NCBI RefSeq assembly: GCF_014203235.1
Contig: NZ_JACHIN010000008.1
Coordinates: 62,001-126,000 of the forward strand
DNA length: 64,000 bases
Direction of reading: 5' to 3'
From: Nonomuraea endophytica
GTDB taxonomy: Bacteria > Actinomycetota > Actinomycetes > Streptosporangiales > Streptosporangiaceae
Shown here: positions 1 through 8,343 of the stretch, piece by piece
How positions within the stretch are numbered: the stretch's first letter is position 1
How the letters are laid out: the number at the start of each line of letters is the position of its first letter
Notes under the pieces: model-generated
Seen by the model: only the letters and a program-made list of their open reading frames with translations
Database searches by the model: none
What the model was told of the DNA's origin: nothing
Position numbers and translations under genes: made by a program

Positions 1-713
1 GTGGGCAGCTCGCGCCGCCCGTGCACCTCGGCCTGCCAGAGCTCCACCCGCCGCTCCACCTCCTCCAGCAGCCCGCCCATCTCCTCGCTCCCGGCGACCG
101 GGGCGGCGGTGTCCATGGCGATCACCTCGCCCTTCCACAGCGGCGGGATCTCCTCGCGCCGTGGATGGGCCCGCATGACCCCGCTCCGGTAGGCCGCGAT
201 CATCCGCTGGGCCCACGCGTGCACCTGCTCCACGTCGTGGTTGCGCCGCAGCACCGCGCCGTCCCACTCGCGCGCCAGCCGTTCCAGCTGGGCCCGCGCC
301 CCGAACACCCGCTCGGCGGAGTCCTTGACCTCGGCGGCCCGCCGCCGCTCCGCCCGCCGCCGCCTTGCCTCGGCGATCGTGATGAACTCGTCGTCGCCCC
401 GGCCGTTGGCGGCGTGCGTCCCGTTGGGCGACGCGAGCCGGGGAGAGTCCACCGTCATCCGCAGTACGGCCTGCCGCGCCTCGCCCGCATCCCGCAACAG
501 GGCGGTCCGCACCTCGGCCAGTTCGCGGTCCAGCCGGGCGATCCGCTCGCGCGCCATGGCCCGGACCTCGCCCAGGTAGGCGGGCTGACAGTCGGGGTCG
601 GTGAACTCGTGCAGCGCGTGCTGGCGGGCGTCGCGCACACCCTGCTGGTGAGCGTCGTCCCGCTCTTGGTCCAGCCCTGTGCTCCGCTTGAACAGCCGCG
701 CCAAGAACGCCAT
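1..713 (-). CDS. Hypothetical charged helical protein (C-terminus off window)
   Basis: An open minus-strand frame runs from ATG at 713 to the window edge, about 237 residues, with no stop seen. A purine-rich GGGAGA sits just upstream of the ATG. The product starts MAFLARLFKRSTGLDQERDD and is rich in Arg, Glu and Ala, with long predicted helices (for example EARRRRAERRRAAEVKDSAE near the middle) and no signal peptide or membrane segment. I do not recognise a family. The alternative plus-strand frames here are low-complexity shadows. It is divergent from the Lrp-type regulator that follows. Confidence is in the reading frame, not in any function. Confidence 0.7.
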   Translation of the reverse strand, partial: MAFLARLFKRSTGLDQERDDAHQQGVRDARQHALHEFTDPDCQPAYLGEVRAMARERIARLDRELAEVRTALLRDAGEARQAVLRMTVDSPRLASPNGTHAANGRGDDEFITIAEARRRRAERRRAAEVKDSAERVFGARAQLERLAREWDGAVLRRNHDVEQVHAWAQRMIAAYRSGVMRAHPRREEIPPLWKGEVIAMDTAAPVAGSEEMGGLLEEVERRVELWQAEVHGRRELP

Positions 714-878
714 CCGCGTCTCCCGAGTGTCCCTGGAATCTCCACACTAATCGCCCAACCCATCCCGAAAGCGTCTTCTCCCTCGAAACGGATTCGTGAT
801 CATGACGGCCGTGGAGGACAGGAGGTGGGAGCGTTCCTGGAATGCGGGGGGTGCGGACGGGTCCGGGCGGGTGGCGAG

Positions 879-890
879 CCTGTATACAGG
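879..890. promoter_or_regulatory. 12-bp perfect palindrome before Lrp-type gene
   Basis: CCTGTATACAGG is a perfect inverted repeat ending 4 bp before the proposed GTG start of the Lrp/AsnC regulator. Lrp-family proteins often bind short palindromes and repress their own gene, so this is a candidate autoregulatory operator. The role is inferred from position and symmetry. Confidence 0.4.
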
Positions 891-894
891 TCGC

Positions 895-1368
895 GTGGAA
901 CTGGATCGGCTGGACCGCGACATCATCGGGGCGCTCATGGAGGACGCCCGGGCGACATATGCGGAAATAGGCCAGCAAGTGGGTCTGTCGGCGTCGGCGG
1001 TGAAGCGGCGCGTGGATCGGTTGCGTGAGGCGGGGACGATCACGGGCTTCAGCGCCGTGGTGGCTCCGCAGGCACTGGGATGGACGACCGAGGCGTACGT
1101 GGAGCTCTTCTGCCAGGGCAAGACGAAACCCTCCGACATCGCACTGGCCGTGGCACGGTTTCCCGAGGTCGTGGCGGCAGCCACGATCACCGGCGAGGCC
1201 GACGCCCTCCTGCATATCCGTGCGACCGACGTGGGCCACGTGGAGCGGGTCATCGAGCGCATCGCGGCCATGCCGTTCGTGGTGCGGACGAAGAGTTCGA
1301 TCGTGCTGTCGCGGCTGGTCGACACCGCCGTGCCCACCGCACGCAACGGATCGCCCATCACCGGGTAA
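895..1368 (+). CDS. Lrp/AsnC family transcriptional regulator
   Basis: The 157-residue product has an N-terminal AsnC-type winged helix-turn-helix (LDRDIIGALMEDARATYAEI, then GLSASAVKRRVDRL) and a C-terminal RAM-type ligand-binding domain. That is the usual Lrp length. I chose GTG 895 because the AsnC domain normally begins within a few residues of the start; an in-frame start at 796 would add an unstructured extension. It lies directly upstream of, and in the same direction as, a DDAH-fold hydrolase and ornithine aminotransferase. It is therefore probably the amino-acid-responsive regulator of that arginine/ornithine group, and the palindrome at its start suggests autoregulation. Confidence 0.88.
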   Translation: MELDRLDRDIIGALMEDARATYAEIGQQVGLSASAVKRRVDRLREAGTITGFSAVVAPQALGWTTEAYVELFCQGKTKPSDIALAVARFPEVVAAATITGEADALLHIRATDVGHVERVIERIAAMPFVVRTKSSIVLSRLVDTAVPTARNGSPITG

Positions 1369-1414
1369 GACTCGCAACAGACCCGCGCCAACGCGCAATA
1401 TCGGCCGCTTGGCC

Positions 1415-1428
1415 TGCATAATCATGCA
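1415..1428. promoter_or_regulatory. Inverted repeat and -10-like box upstream of the DDAH-fold gene
   Basis: TGCAT-4-ATGCA is an interrupted palindrome about 80 bp before the hydrolase start, and it contains CATAAT (1417-1422), which resembles a -10 box. It could be the promoter/operator through which the upstream Lrp protein controls the arginine genes. This is inference from sequence only. Confidence 0.3.
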
Positions 1429-1506
1429 TTCTTAGGCTGTCTCCGTCCCCCGAGATGCCCCTGGTGGCCCGGAGGGGATCCCCCGACGAAGATGACGGAG
1501 ACCCGC

Positions 1507-2298
1507 ATGCCCAAGCACTTCCTGATGTGCCGCCCCGAGCACTTCACGGTGGAGTACGCGATCAACCCCTGGATGGACCCCGAGGCGGGCGCCGATCGCG
1601 AAGTCGCCGTGCGGCAATGGGAAGGGCTGAAGGCCGCTTATGAGACCCTCGGCCACCAGGTCAGCCTGATCGACCCGGTCGAGGGCCTGCCGGACATGGT
1701 GTTCGCCGCCAACGGCGCCACGGTGGTCGGCGGTCGTGTGTACGGCGCGCGGTTCGCCTTCCCCCAGCGCGGCCCGGAGGGCCCGGCCTACCTGCGCTGG
1801 TTCGAGGAGCGCGGCTACCAGGTGAAGAACCCCGAGCACGTGAACGAGGGCGAGGGCGACTTCCTGACGCTCGACGAGTTCGTCCTCGCGGGCACGGGTT
1901 TCCGCACCGACGTGCGGGCGCACCAGGAGGCCCAGGAGTTCCTCGGCCGCCCGGTGATCTCGTTGTCGCTGGTCGACCCGCGTTTCTACCACCTCGACAC
2001 GGCGCTATTCTCACTCGACGGACGCAATGTCGCCTACTACCCCGGCGCCTTCTCCGAAGGCAGCCAGGAGGTGCTGAAGCGGCTGTTTCCCGAAGCGGTC
2101 CTGGCCACGGCGGCCGATGCCGAGGTTCTCGGTCTCAACGCGGTCAGCGACGGCGAGCACATCGTCATCAACTCCGAGGCGGGCGAGCTCCAGCTGGAGC
2201 TCAAGCGGCGCGGCTACGAAGTGATCCCCGTCGAGCTGGCCGAGCTGCGCAAGGCCGGTGGCGGGCCGAAGTGCTGCACGCTCGAAATCCGGGCATAA
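1507..2298 (+). CDS. ddaH: DDAH-fold amidinohydrolase, likely arginine dihydrolase-like
   Basis: The 263-residue product belongs to the pentein guanidine-modifying superfamily and would usually be annotated dimethylargininase. It keeps the family His (FYHLDTALF) and a C-terminal Cys pair (PKCCTLEI) at the position of the catalytic Cys. Where DDAH and arginine deiminase have Asp (FVED/FTRD), it has Asn69 in DMVFAANGATV, and it has Asn20 in AINPWM. That pattern recalls the ornithine-forming arginine dihydrolase ArgZ/AgrE. Start 1507 is preferred over 1492 because GGAG lies 6 nt upstream. The next gene uses ornithine, which fits an arginine-to-ornithine reaction. The fold is secure; the exact substrate is not. 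Confidence 0.85.
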   Translation: MPKHFLMCRPEHFTVEYAINPWMDPEAGADREVAVRQWEGLKAAYETLGHQVSLIDPVEGLPDMVFAANGATVVGGRVYGARFAFPQRGPEGPAYLRWFEERGYQVKNPEHVNEGEGDFLTLDEFVLAGTGFRTDVRAHQEAQEFLGRPVISLSLVDPRFYHLDTALFSLDGRNVAYYPGAFSEGSQEVLKRLFPEAVLATAADAEVLGLNAVSDGEHIVINSEAGELQLELKRRGYEVIPVELAELRKAGGGPKCCTLEIRA

Positions 2299-2336
2299 CA
2301 GAAAATCCCGGACATAACATGAAATAGGGGGAGATA

Positions 2337-3548
2337 ATGACCAGCACCACAGAAGAGCTGATTGAGATCAGCGAGCGGCGCAGCGCGCACAACTACCACC
2401 CGCTTCCCATCGTGATCCACGAGGCGCACGGCGCCTGGGTGACCGACGTCGAGGGCAAGCGCTACCTGGACTTCCTGTCCGGCTACTCCAGCCTGAACTT
2501 CGGCCACGGCAACCCGAAGATCATCGAGGCGGCGCAGGCCCAGCTCCAGAACCTCACGCTCACCAGCCGTGCCTTCTACCACGACCAGTTCGCCGCGTTC
2601 TGCACCGGACTGGGCGACCTGACCGGCAAGGACATGATCCTGCCGATGAACACCGGCGCCGAGGCGGTCGAGACCGCGATCAAGGTCTCCCGCAAGTGGG
2701 GCTATGAAGTCAAGGGCGTCGCGCCGGAGCAGGCCAACATCATCGTGATGGAGGACAACTTCCACGGGCGTACCACCACGATCATCAGCTTCTCCACCGA
2801 CCCCGACGCGCACGACAACTTCGGCCCGTACACGCCCGGCTTCAAGATCGTGAAGTACGGCTCCGCCGAGGCCGTCCGCGAGGCCATCGACACCAACACC
2901 GTCGCCGTCCTGGTCGAACCCATCCAGGGCGAGGCCGGAGTCCTGGTGCCGCCGGACGGCTACCTCACCCAGCTGCGCGAGATCTGCACCGAGAACAACG
3001 TTCTCATGATCGCCGACGAGATCCAGTCCGGCCTCGGCCGTACCGGCAAGACGTTCGCCTGCGACCACGAAGGCGTCGTGCCCGACATCTACATCATGGG
3101 CAAGGCCCTCGGCGGCGGCGTCGTCCCGGTCAGCGCCATCGCGGCCGACCAGGACGTCCTCGGCGTCATCAAGCCCGGCCAGCACGGCTCCACGTTCGGC
3201 GGCAACCCGCTGGCCTGCGCCGTCGGCAACGCCGTCATCGAGATCCTCAACACCGGCGAGTACCAGGCCAGGGCCACCCAGCTCGGCGAGGTACTCCACG
3301 CCCGCCTGAACGAACTGATCGGCAAGGGCGTCGTCACGGTACGCGGACGCGGGTTGTGGGCAGGCGTCGACATCGACCCGTCGCTGGCCACCGGCCGCGA
3401 GGTCTCCAAGGCCCTGATGGCCCGCGGCGTCCTGGCCAAGGACACCCACGGGTCGACGATCCGGCTGGCCCCGCCGATCGTCATCTCCGAGGAGGACCTC
3501 CTCCGGGCCGTCGACCTGCTCGCCGACGCCATCGCCTCCTTCCAGTAA
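2337..3548 (+). CDS. rocD: Ornithine aminotransferase
   Basis: The 403-residue class-III PLP aminotransferase converts ornithine plus 2-oxoglutarate to glutamate semialdehyde and glutamate. Visible landmarks are NTGAEAVETAIK (cofactor phosphate region), NFHGRTTT, the DEIQSGLGRTGK segment with the PLP-ring Asp, and the Schiff-base Lys in IMGKALGGG. Length matches RocD. A strong AGGGGGAG ribosome site precedes ATG 2337. It lies 38 bp after the DDAH-fold gene and is probably cotranscribed, forming an arginine-to-glutamate route under the upstream Lrp regulator. A hairpin follows the gene. Confidence 0.95.
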   Translation: MTSTTEELIEISERRSAHNYHPLPIVIHEAHGAWVTDVEGKRYLDFLSGYSSLNFGHGNPKIIEAAQAQLQNLTLTSRAFYHDQFAAFCTGLGDLTGKDMILPMNTGAEAVETAIKVSRKWGYEVKGVAPEQANIIVMEDNFHGRTTTIISFSTDPDAHDNFGPYTPGFKIVKYGSAEAVREAIDTNTVAVLVEPIQGEAGVLVPPDGYLTQLREICTENNVLMIADEIQSGLGRTGKTFACDHEGVVPDIYIMGKALGGGVVPVSAIAADQDVLGVIKPGQHGSTFGGNPLACAVGNAVIEILNTGEYQARATQLGEVLHARLNELIGKGVVTVRGRGLWAGVDIDPSLATGREVSKALMARGVLAKDTHGSTIRLAPPIVISEEDLLRAVDLLADAIASFQ

Positions 3549-3639
3549 CACGACCTCCTCCGGAAGATCCGCCCGCCCGGGGGTCCTGTGTCCGGAACAG
3601 CTCTCCGGGCGCCGCTCACCAGAGGCGCCTCGGTTCAGG

Positions 3640-3681
3640 AAGGCGGCTCACCAGGAGTGATCCTCCTGGCGAGCCGCCTTT
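3640..3681. terminator. Terminator between convergent rocD and the sigma-partner gene
   Basis: AAGGCGGCTC and GAGCCGCCTT are matching arms, extended by CCAGGA/TCCTGG around a short loop, then TT. The position just before the stop of the opposing gene suggests a bidirectional terminator. Confidence 0.75.
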
Positions 3682-3684
3682 CCG

Positions 3685-4782
3685 TCAGCTTCCCGTCGGG
3701 ATCGGAGTCGGCTCCAAGCTCGCCTCCAGGTCCACGCTGGAGGGGTCCGGCGTCGGGGCGAGCGTCTCAGCTGTGGGCGTGGCCGTCGGCGGGGGCGAGT
3801 TCGCGGGGGTGGCCTCGGGCGGAGGGGGAAGGGTGGGACTGGCCGAAGCCGCGGGCTTGTCCTGCGAGCAGGAGGCGAGCAGCTGGCCGTCCACCTCGGG
3901 CAGGGTGTCGGCCACCCGCATGCCGAGCTGAGCCGTCAGCGCCAGGACGCTGCCCTCGGGCGCCTCCGCCTCCTTCTCGTCCACGACCGTGTGCCGCAGG
4001 CCCATGTACTGGCTGGTCACCGGGTCGAAGATGAGCTGCTGGAGCACCCCGTCGTACACCAGCCCGATCCCGATCCCCGTGCGGCCGGTCATGTCCGCGA
4101 CCCCGTCGGCCACCCGCACGCCCGGGATCTCCTTGAGCGCCGCGATCAGCGCGTCCAGCCGCTCCTTGGTCAGATACCGCTCGACGATCATCCCCCGCGC
4201 CCGGTCGAACGCGGCGGCGGCCGGGTCCGGTTCCGGGTTGCCGTCCGGCTCGGCGAGCTGTGCCCGCAGCGCCGCCGGGTCGGAGGACGGGGTGGGCGGC
4301 GACTCGGGGCACCCGCCCAGCCGCAGCCATCTGGTGCCCGGCTCCTCAGGCGCCGGCGACGACTGGGACGGCTGCGTCTCGATCCGGACGTACACCGGCT
4401 CGGTCCCCGACGCCGTCAGCCACACCTGCCGTTTCACCTGCTTCATGACGGCGCCCTCCACGCCGGACCAGACCTGGGACAGGCCGCCCTCGGTCCCCTG
4501 CGACTCGACCACGATGTACTGGCCGGGCTGAGGATCGAGCCCACCCGGCGAGGCCACCATGCCCGGCTCCTCGCGGGCGAGCGCCCCCGCCACTCCCCCG
4601 ACCAGCAGCACGGTCACTCCGAACGCCGCCACCGACTGCCAGCCCAGCCGCGGGAGCCTGAACCCGCCCCGCCCCCCGCGCGCCGCACGTACCAGCTCCT
4701 CCCGCGCCCGCGAGCGAGCCCCTTCCGGGTACGGCGGAGCCGCCGGACGGCCTTCTGCGAACGTCCTGATCTCGTCATCCAC
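3685..4782 (-). CDS. CU044_5270-type membrane protein, ECF sigma partner
   Basis: The 365-residue product has a short cytoplasmic N-terminus (about 1-50), one membrane helix (SVAAFGVTVLLVGGVAGAL), and a large extracytoplasmic domain ending in a Pro/Thr/Ser-rich tail. The layout matches actinobacterial CU044_5270 proteins encoded after ECF sigma factors, which probably act as membrane sensors or anti-sigma factors. I chose GTG 4782, which has GAGGAGG 6 nt upstream and overlaps the sigma stop by 8 bp. A more upstream in-frame start would add only residues inside the sigma gene. Translational coupling to the sigma factor is likely. Its signal is unknown. Confidence 0.8.
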   Translation of the reverse strand: MDDEIRTFAEGRPAAPPYPEGARSRAREELVRAARGGRGGFRLPRLGWQSVAAFGVTVLLVGGVAGALAREEPGMVASPGGLDPQPGQYIVVESQGTEGGLSQVWSGVEGAVMKQVKRQVWLTASGTEPVYVRIETQPSQSSPAPEEPGTRWLRLGGCPESPPTPSSDPAALRAQLAEPDGNPEPDPAAAAFDRARGMIVERYLTKERLDALIAALKEIPGVRVADGVADMTGRTGIGIGLVYDGVLQQLIFDPVTSQYMGLRHTVVDEKEAEAPEGSVLALTAQLGMRVADTLPEVDGQLLASCSQDKPAASASPTLPPPPEATPANSPPPTATPTAETLAPTPDPSSVDLEASLEPTPIPTGS

Positions 4783-5362
4783 GGTGGGCCTCCTCGGCAG
4801 CGAACGGATCGGCACCGCCGAGAGCCCTGCGCACCTTCACCCGCAGCCGATGCAGCCGCGAGCGGACGGTGCCGACCGGGATGCCCAGCGCCAGGGCCGC
4901 GTCCTCGTAGGTGAGGTCGGCCCAGGCGAGCAGGAGCAGCAGGTCGCGTTCCGCCGCGGTCAGCTTGGTGAGCGCCCGCGCCAGCCTGGGCTGGAGCAGT
5001 TCGGCGCTGACCCGGTCGGCGCTGCGCTCGTCGAAGCCGTCCGGGCGGTCGGCGCTCACCTTGGCCATGGCCTGGTTGCGGCGGCGCTCGGCCCTGCGGT
5101 GCTGGGCCACGACGTTGGTGGCGATGCCGTACAGCCAGGGTCTGGCGTCGGGGCGGGCCAGGTCGTAGCGGGCGCGGGCACGGAAGGCGACGAGGAACAC
5201 CTCGCCGGTCACGTCCTCGGCGAGCTCGGCGCCCAGCCTGCGGGCGGCGTACCGGTGGATCTCCTCGGCGTGCCGGTCGAACAGCGCGGCGAAGCTCTCG
5301 GGGTCGCCCAGTGAACGCCCGATCAGCGCCGCGTCGTCCAGCCGTTCTTGAACACCCACCAC
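4775..5362 (-). CDS. ECF RNA polymerase sigma factor
   Basis: The 195-residue sigma-70 family protein has region 2 (FAALFDRHAEEIHRYAARRL, then EDVTGEVFLVAF) and region 4 (LTYEDAALALGIPVGTVRSR) separated by a short linker, with no regions 1 or 3, as in ECF factors. Start GTG 5362 has AGAGGA 7 nt upstream. A longer in-frame start at 5464 adds a tail unlike this family. The gene overlaps the downstream membrane partner. An ECF-type promoter is visible upstream, suggesting autoregulation. Confidence 0.9.
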   Translation of the reverse strand: MVGVQERLDDAALIGRSLGDPESFAALFDRHAEEIHRYAARRLGAELAEDVTGEVFLVAFRARARYDLARPDARPWLYGIATNVVAQHRRAERRRNQAMAKVSADRPDGFDERSADRVSAELLQPRLARALTKLTAAERDLLLLLAWADLTYEDAALALGIPVGTVRSRLHRLRVKVRRALGGADPFAAEEAHRG

Positions 5363-5397
5363 GTTCCGGTCCTCTCGTGTGCGGTCACCCTGTTGTT

Positions 5398-5421
5398 GAC
5401 CGCACCCGAAACCCCGGTTCC
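5398..5421 (-). promoter_or_regulatory. Candidate ECF-type promoter of the sigma gene
   Basis: On the minus strand GGAAC (5421-5417) is followed after 16 nt by GTC (5400-5398). This fits the GGAAC-type -35 element and GTC-type -10 of many autoregulated ECF factors. It lies about 35 bp upstream of the GTG start. Confidence 0.45.
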
Positions 5422-5650
5422 ACCTTTCTTTCCCACCATCATGAACACCCCCCGCCGGACGCACCCAACACCCCGCCGAGCAACGCTCGGAAGAGAGAAC
5501 GCCCTGGTCGGACTATGGATTTGAACCCGAGACACCTTCATGTGGAGAGTCCCGCCGCGGGTGACGCAGCGATCAGGCGTCTCAGCCAAGACTCAGCCGT
5601 CCTGTCTCACCGCACGCGCAGGCCGCGCGCCGAAGGCGTGCACGGTCGAT

Positions 5651-5796
5651 GCGCCCGAGCGGAGCGAGGACCGTTGACCAGGGCGGGCTCCAACCGGGCT
5701 ACCACCTAGCCGGGTAACGGGTGGAAGCTCGAGAAGAACGCCCGAGCTTCAGCTCGACTGGAGAAACGCCTGGAACCCACACGCGCGAAGCGCGCC
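5651..5796 (+). repeat. Dispersed intergenic repeat, copy A
   Basis: Two blocks, GCGCCCGAGCGGAGCGAGG (5651-5669) and a 45-bp block at 5752-5796 ending CGCGAAGCGCGCC, recur in the same order on the opposite strand at 62376-62290. The first block is identical in both copies. The second differs at a few positions. Copy A carries about 55 bp of extra sequence between the blocks, including an inverted repeat (AAGCTCG/CGAGCTT). The surrounding gap (5363-5822) holds no credible gene. It also contains a fragment resembling a tRNA T-loop near 5519-5530 that does not fold as a tRNA. Confidence 0.7.
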
Positions 5797-5822
5797 GAGG
5801 TGGAAGTCCGTGCCTGTGGGGG

Positions 5823-6536
5823 TTAGGGGTGGTGCCAGGTGAGGAGGCCGTCGGGGGCGGGGGTGGGGGTGAAGCCGGCGGCGGTGAGTTCGGTGGTCAG
5901 CTCGTCCAGGGTGGGCCGGTAGCCGTCGGTCTCCACGATGTCCTCGCTGATGACGACTCCCCGCTGCAGGATCCGGTAGGAGAAGCGCGAGGTGGCCTTC
6001 TCGGGTGTGGCCGACACGACCTGTCCGGCGATCTCGTACGTGTGCCGCCCCACCCGGTACGACCCCATGACCTCCGGCGGCCCGGGTACGCCCACGGGCC
6101 GCTGCCGCCAGTTGAAGATCAGCCGGCCGCCCGGCCGGAGCTGCCTGGCCAGCGTCTCCCACAGCTTCGGGCGCTCCTCAGGCGCGAAGCCGTACAGGAC
6201 GGAGATCATCACGACGGCCTCGACGGGTTCGTCGAGGTCGGCGTCGAGCGCTCCGTAGGGCAGGACGGTCACCCGCTCGCGCAGGGCGGGCCGGTCGGAC
6301 AGGCGGGAGAGCAGGATGGCGCGCATGCCGAGCGACGGCTCGACCGCGAAGATCTCGCCGGCCACGGTGTCGCCGATGACCTGCGTGATGAGGCCGGTAC
6401 CGGCGCCGATCTCCAGGACGCCGCCGGTGACGCCGTCGAGGAGGGGCGGCAGGAGCTTCCTGATCTCGGGGACGTGGCCGTCCTCGTGCCACAGGTCGTA
6501 GAAGGGTGCGGTGCGGGTGTAGGCGTCCTGAGTCAC
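5823..6536 (-). CDS. Class I SAM-dependent methyltransferase
   Basis: The 237-residue Rossmann-fold methyltransferase has motif I at VLEIGAGTG (around residues 40-48), an acidic residue after strand beta2 (AVEPS), and a later aromatic/Pro motif region (RPGGRLIFNWRQRP). The N-terminus AYTRTAPFYDLWH is typical of the UbiE/Methyltransf_25 group. Start is GTG 6536. It sits 22 bp downstream of the PhoD-like gene on the same strand, so they may be cotranscribed. The acceptor molecule cannot be read from sequence. Confidence 0.85.
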   Translation of the reverse strand: MTQDAYTRTAPFYDLWHEDGHVPEIRKLLPPLLDGVTGGVLEIGAGTGLITQVIGDTVAGEIFAVEPSLGMRAILLSRLSDRPALRERVTVLPYGALDADLDEPVEAVVMISVLYGFAPEERPKLWETLARQLRPGGRLIFNWRQRPVGVPGPPEVMGSYRVGRHTYEIAGQVVSATPEKATSRFSYRILQRGVVISEDIVETDGYRPTLDELTTELTAAGFTPTPAPDGLLTWHHP

Positions 6537-6558
6537 AAGACCCGAACGATAATGGTTT

Positions 6559-8100
6559 TCATGTTAGATGTACAGTCTCGATGGGTTTGACCGTGTTGTC
6601 GGTGGCCTCGTACCAGGTGACCGAGTTCGGAAAGGTCATTACGGCCAGCGCGTTCTGGAACCACGGCCCGTGCGTCACCCGCCACCGGATCGGCGGGCGC
6701 GGGATGCGGGCCAGCTTGGCCAGCGTCCCCCCGATCATCGTGGCGATGCCGAACTGGGTGAACACGTTGGCCAGCCGCAGCAGCCTGCTGAGCGGGTTGC
6801 GGATGGGCGAGCAGACGAGCTGGGTGATGTTGCGGGACTTGGCGACGTAGGAGTAGTGGACGTCGCCGGACAGGATCATCACCGGCACGCCCGTCTTCAG
6901 CAGGAGCTTGGCCAGCGAGTCGAACGAACGCCGGAACGCCGCCCAGTGCTCCAGGTCGAACGCCTGCCGGAACATCTCCGAGAGCCGGGCGACCAGCTTG
7001 CCCCACTTGCCGTCGCACAGGGCCTCGTTCCAGTTCTGCACGGAATGCACGCCCTCGGGCAGCATGAACGGGATCGACGAGCCGATGATCAGCCGCTCGG
7101 CCGGAAGCGCGACCTGCTCCTCCAGCCAGGCCCACTCGACGGCGTCGAGCATGCGCCGGTCGCCCGGCGTGAGCTGGCGGGCGCAGCGGGTGTCGACGAT
7201 GAGCAGCCGGGTGTGGCCGAGGTCGCGGGCGTAACTCCACCGGTTGCTGCTCGGCTCGGCGTCGGCCCGTTCGGCGAAGGCGTCCAGGCGCTCGGAGCCC
7301 GCGCCCTTCATGAGGTCCTGCAGCAGCGGGTCGGACGCCCGCTCCGCCGGTGAGAGGTTGCCCAGGTGCTGGTAGACCCAGTACGCGCCGAGCCCGGAGA
7401 TCACCCGGTGCTTCCACCAGAACACCTTGGCCATGGTCTCGCGCCAGGTCTGGGAGGTGTTCCAGTCGTCGCGCACGTCGTGGTCGTCGAAGATCATGGC
7501 GGTCGGCACCGTGGACAGGAGCCAGCGCAGCTCCGGTTCGGTCCAGGCCAGCCGGTAGAGCTCGGCGTATTCCTCGAAGTCGGCGATCTCGTCCTGCGGC
7601 GCGGTGGTGCGCCGGGCGTGGATGAACTCCAGCATCTCGGGCGAGGGGTTGTCGGCGTAGACCTGGTCGCCGAGAAGCAGCAGCAGGTCGGGCCAGTCGG
7701 GGTCGTCGGCGGTCTCGAGGTGGTCGCCGAAGGCGCGCAGCACGTCGGGTCCGTGCGTGCGTACGTGCGCCGCGTCATGGGGCACGCTGGTGCGGCAGGA
7801 GCCGAACGCCAGCCGGCGCGGCCCCTCGGGCGGGATCAACCGGATCCGGCTGGGCGCGCGGCCCTCCAGCGGCCAGACGGAGGTGCCGTCCAGCTCGACC
7901 CGGTACTCCGGCACGTCCCGTGTCAGCTCGGTGAGATCGACGATGGCGTAGTGGTGGCCGTGCACGGTGAACGTCGGCGAGGAGTGCTCGCCGTCGCGTG
8001 TCGAGACCGTGACCTGGCATGGCTCGTCGGTTTCTACCCATATGGACGCGCTGGTCTCATCGACGTAGCGCAGCATGGGACCGATCACCAACCCGGGCAT
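6559..8100 (-). CDS. PhoD-like alkaline phosphatase/phosphodiesterase
   Basis: The 513-residue metallophosphatase belongs to the PhoD-like group. An N-terminal beta-sandwich (ASIWVETDEPCQVTV) is followed by the metal-binding core: GSCRTS, LGDQVYADNP, MIFDDHDVRDDWNTS and LSGDVHYSYVAKS. Unlike classical PhoD there is no signal peptide, so it is predicted to be cytoplasmic. ATG 8100 has a GAGGGGGTGGG ribosome site. It is divergent from glutamate dehydrogenase across a 243-bp AT-richer region (8101-8343), which must hold both promoters. No confident boxes were assigned there. Confidence 0.88.
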   Translation of the reverse strand: MPGLVIGPMLRYVDETSASIWVETDEPCQVTVSTRDGEHSSPTFTVHGHHYAIVDLTELTRDVPEYRVELDGTSVWPLEGRAPSRIRLIPPEGPRRLAFGSCRTSVPHDAAHVRTHGPDVLRAFGDHLETADDPDWPDLLLLLGDQVYADNPSPEMLEFIHARRTTAPQDEIADFEEYAELYRLAWTEPELRWLLSTVPTAMIFDDHDVRDDWNTSQTWRETMAKVFWWKHRVISGLGAYWVYQHLGNLSPAERASDPLLQDLMKGAGSERLDAFAERADAEPSSNRWSYARDLGHTRLLIVDTRCARQLTPGDRRMLDAVEWAWLEEQVALPAERLIIGSSIPFMLPEGVHSVQNWNEALCDGKWGKLVARLSEMFRQAFDLEHWAAFRRSFDSLAKLLLKTGVPVMILSGDVHYSYVAKSRNITQLVCSPIRNPLSRLLRLANVFTQFGIATMIGGTLAKLARIPRPPIRWRVTHGPWFQNALAVMTFPNSVTWYEATDNTVKPIETVHLT

Positions 8101-8343
8101 CCCACCCCCTCATGTGACAGTTCGGCGAAGAGCTTCTACCCAGCCTGCCAGTGTGGCACGTTCCCTGAGTGACGATCACACGCTTGGATTTGTACACAAC
8201 GGATCGGCTCCGAATCTGGACAGAATCCCTACACAATTCAAAACCACTCGATATAGGCTGATCGCGACAAGAACGTCCAAATGGATCGAGCAACGGCGCT
8301 TAATCCACTGACTTGGGCGTACATAACAGGAGGATTTCCTTCC

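Noticed and set aside
796..894. N-terminal extension of the Lrp gene
   Set aside because: The extra 33 residues do not belong to the AsnC fold and the frame crosses the palindrome; GTG 895 is the better start.
5511..5600. tRNA-like sequence (ggatttgaacccgaga on the plus strand)
   Set aside because: The T-loop resembles a tRNA, but the flanking bases do not pair as a T-stem and no acceptor or anticodon arm can be built. At most a fragment.
8101..8343. Riboswitch upstream of glutamate dehydrogenase
   Set aside because: The AT-richer 243-bp divergent region shows no recognisable aptamer core or terminator; kept as a plain promoter region.
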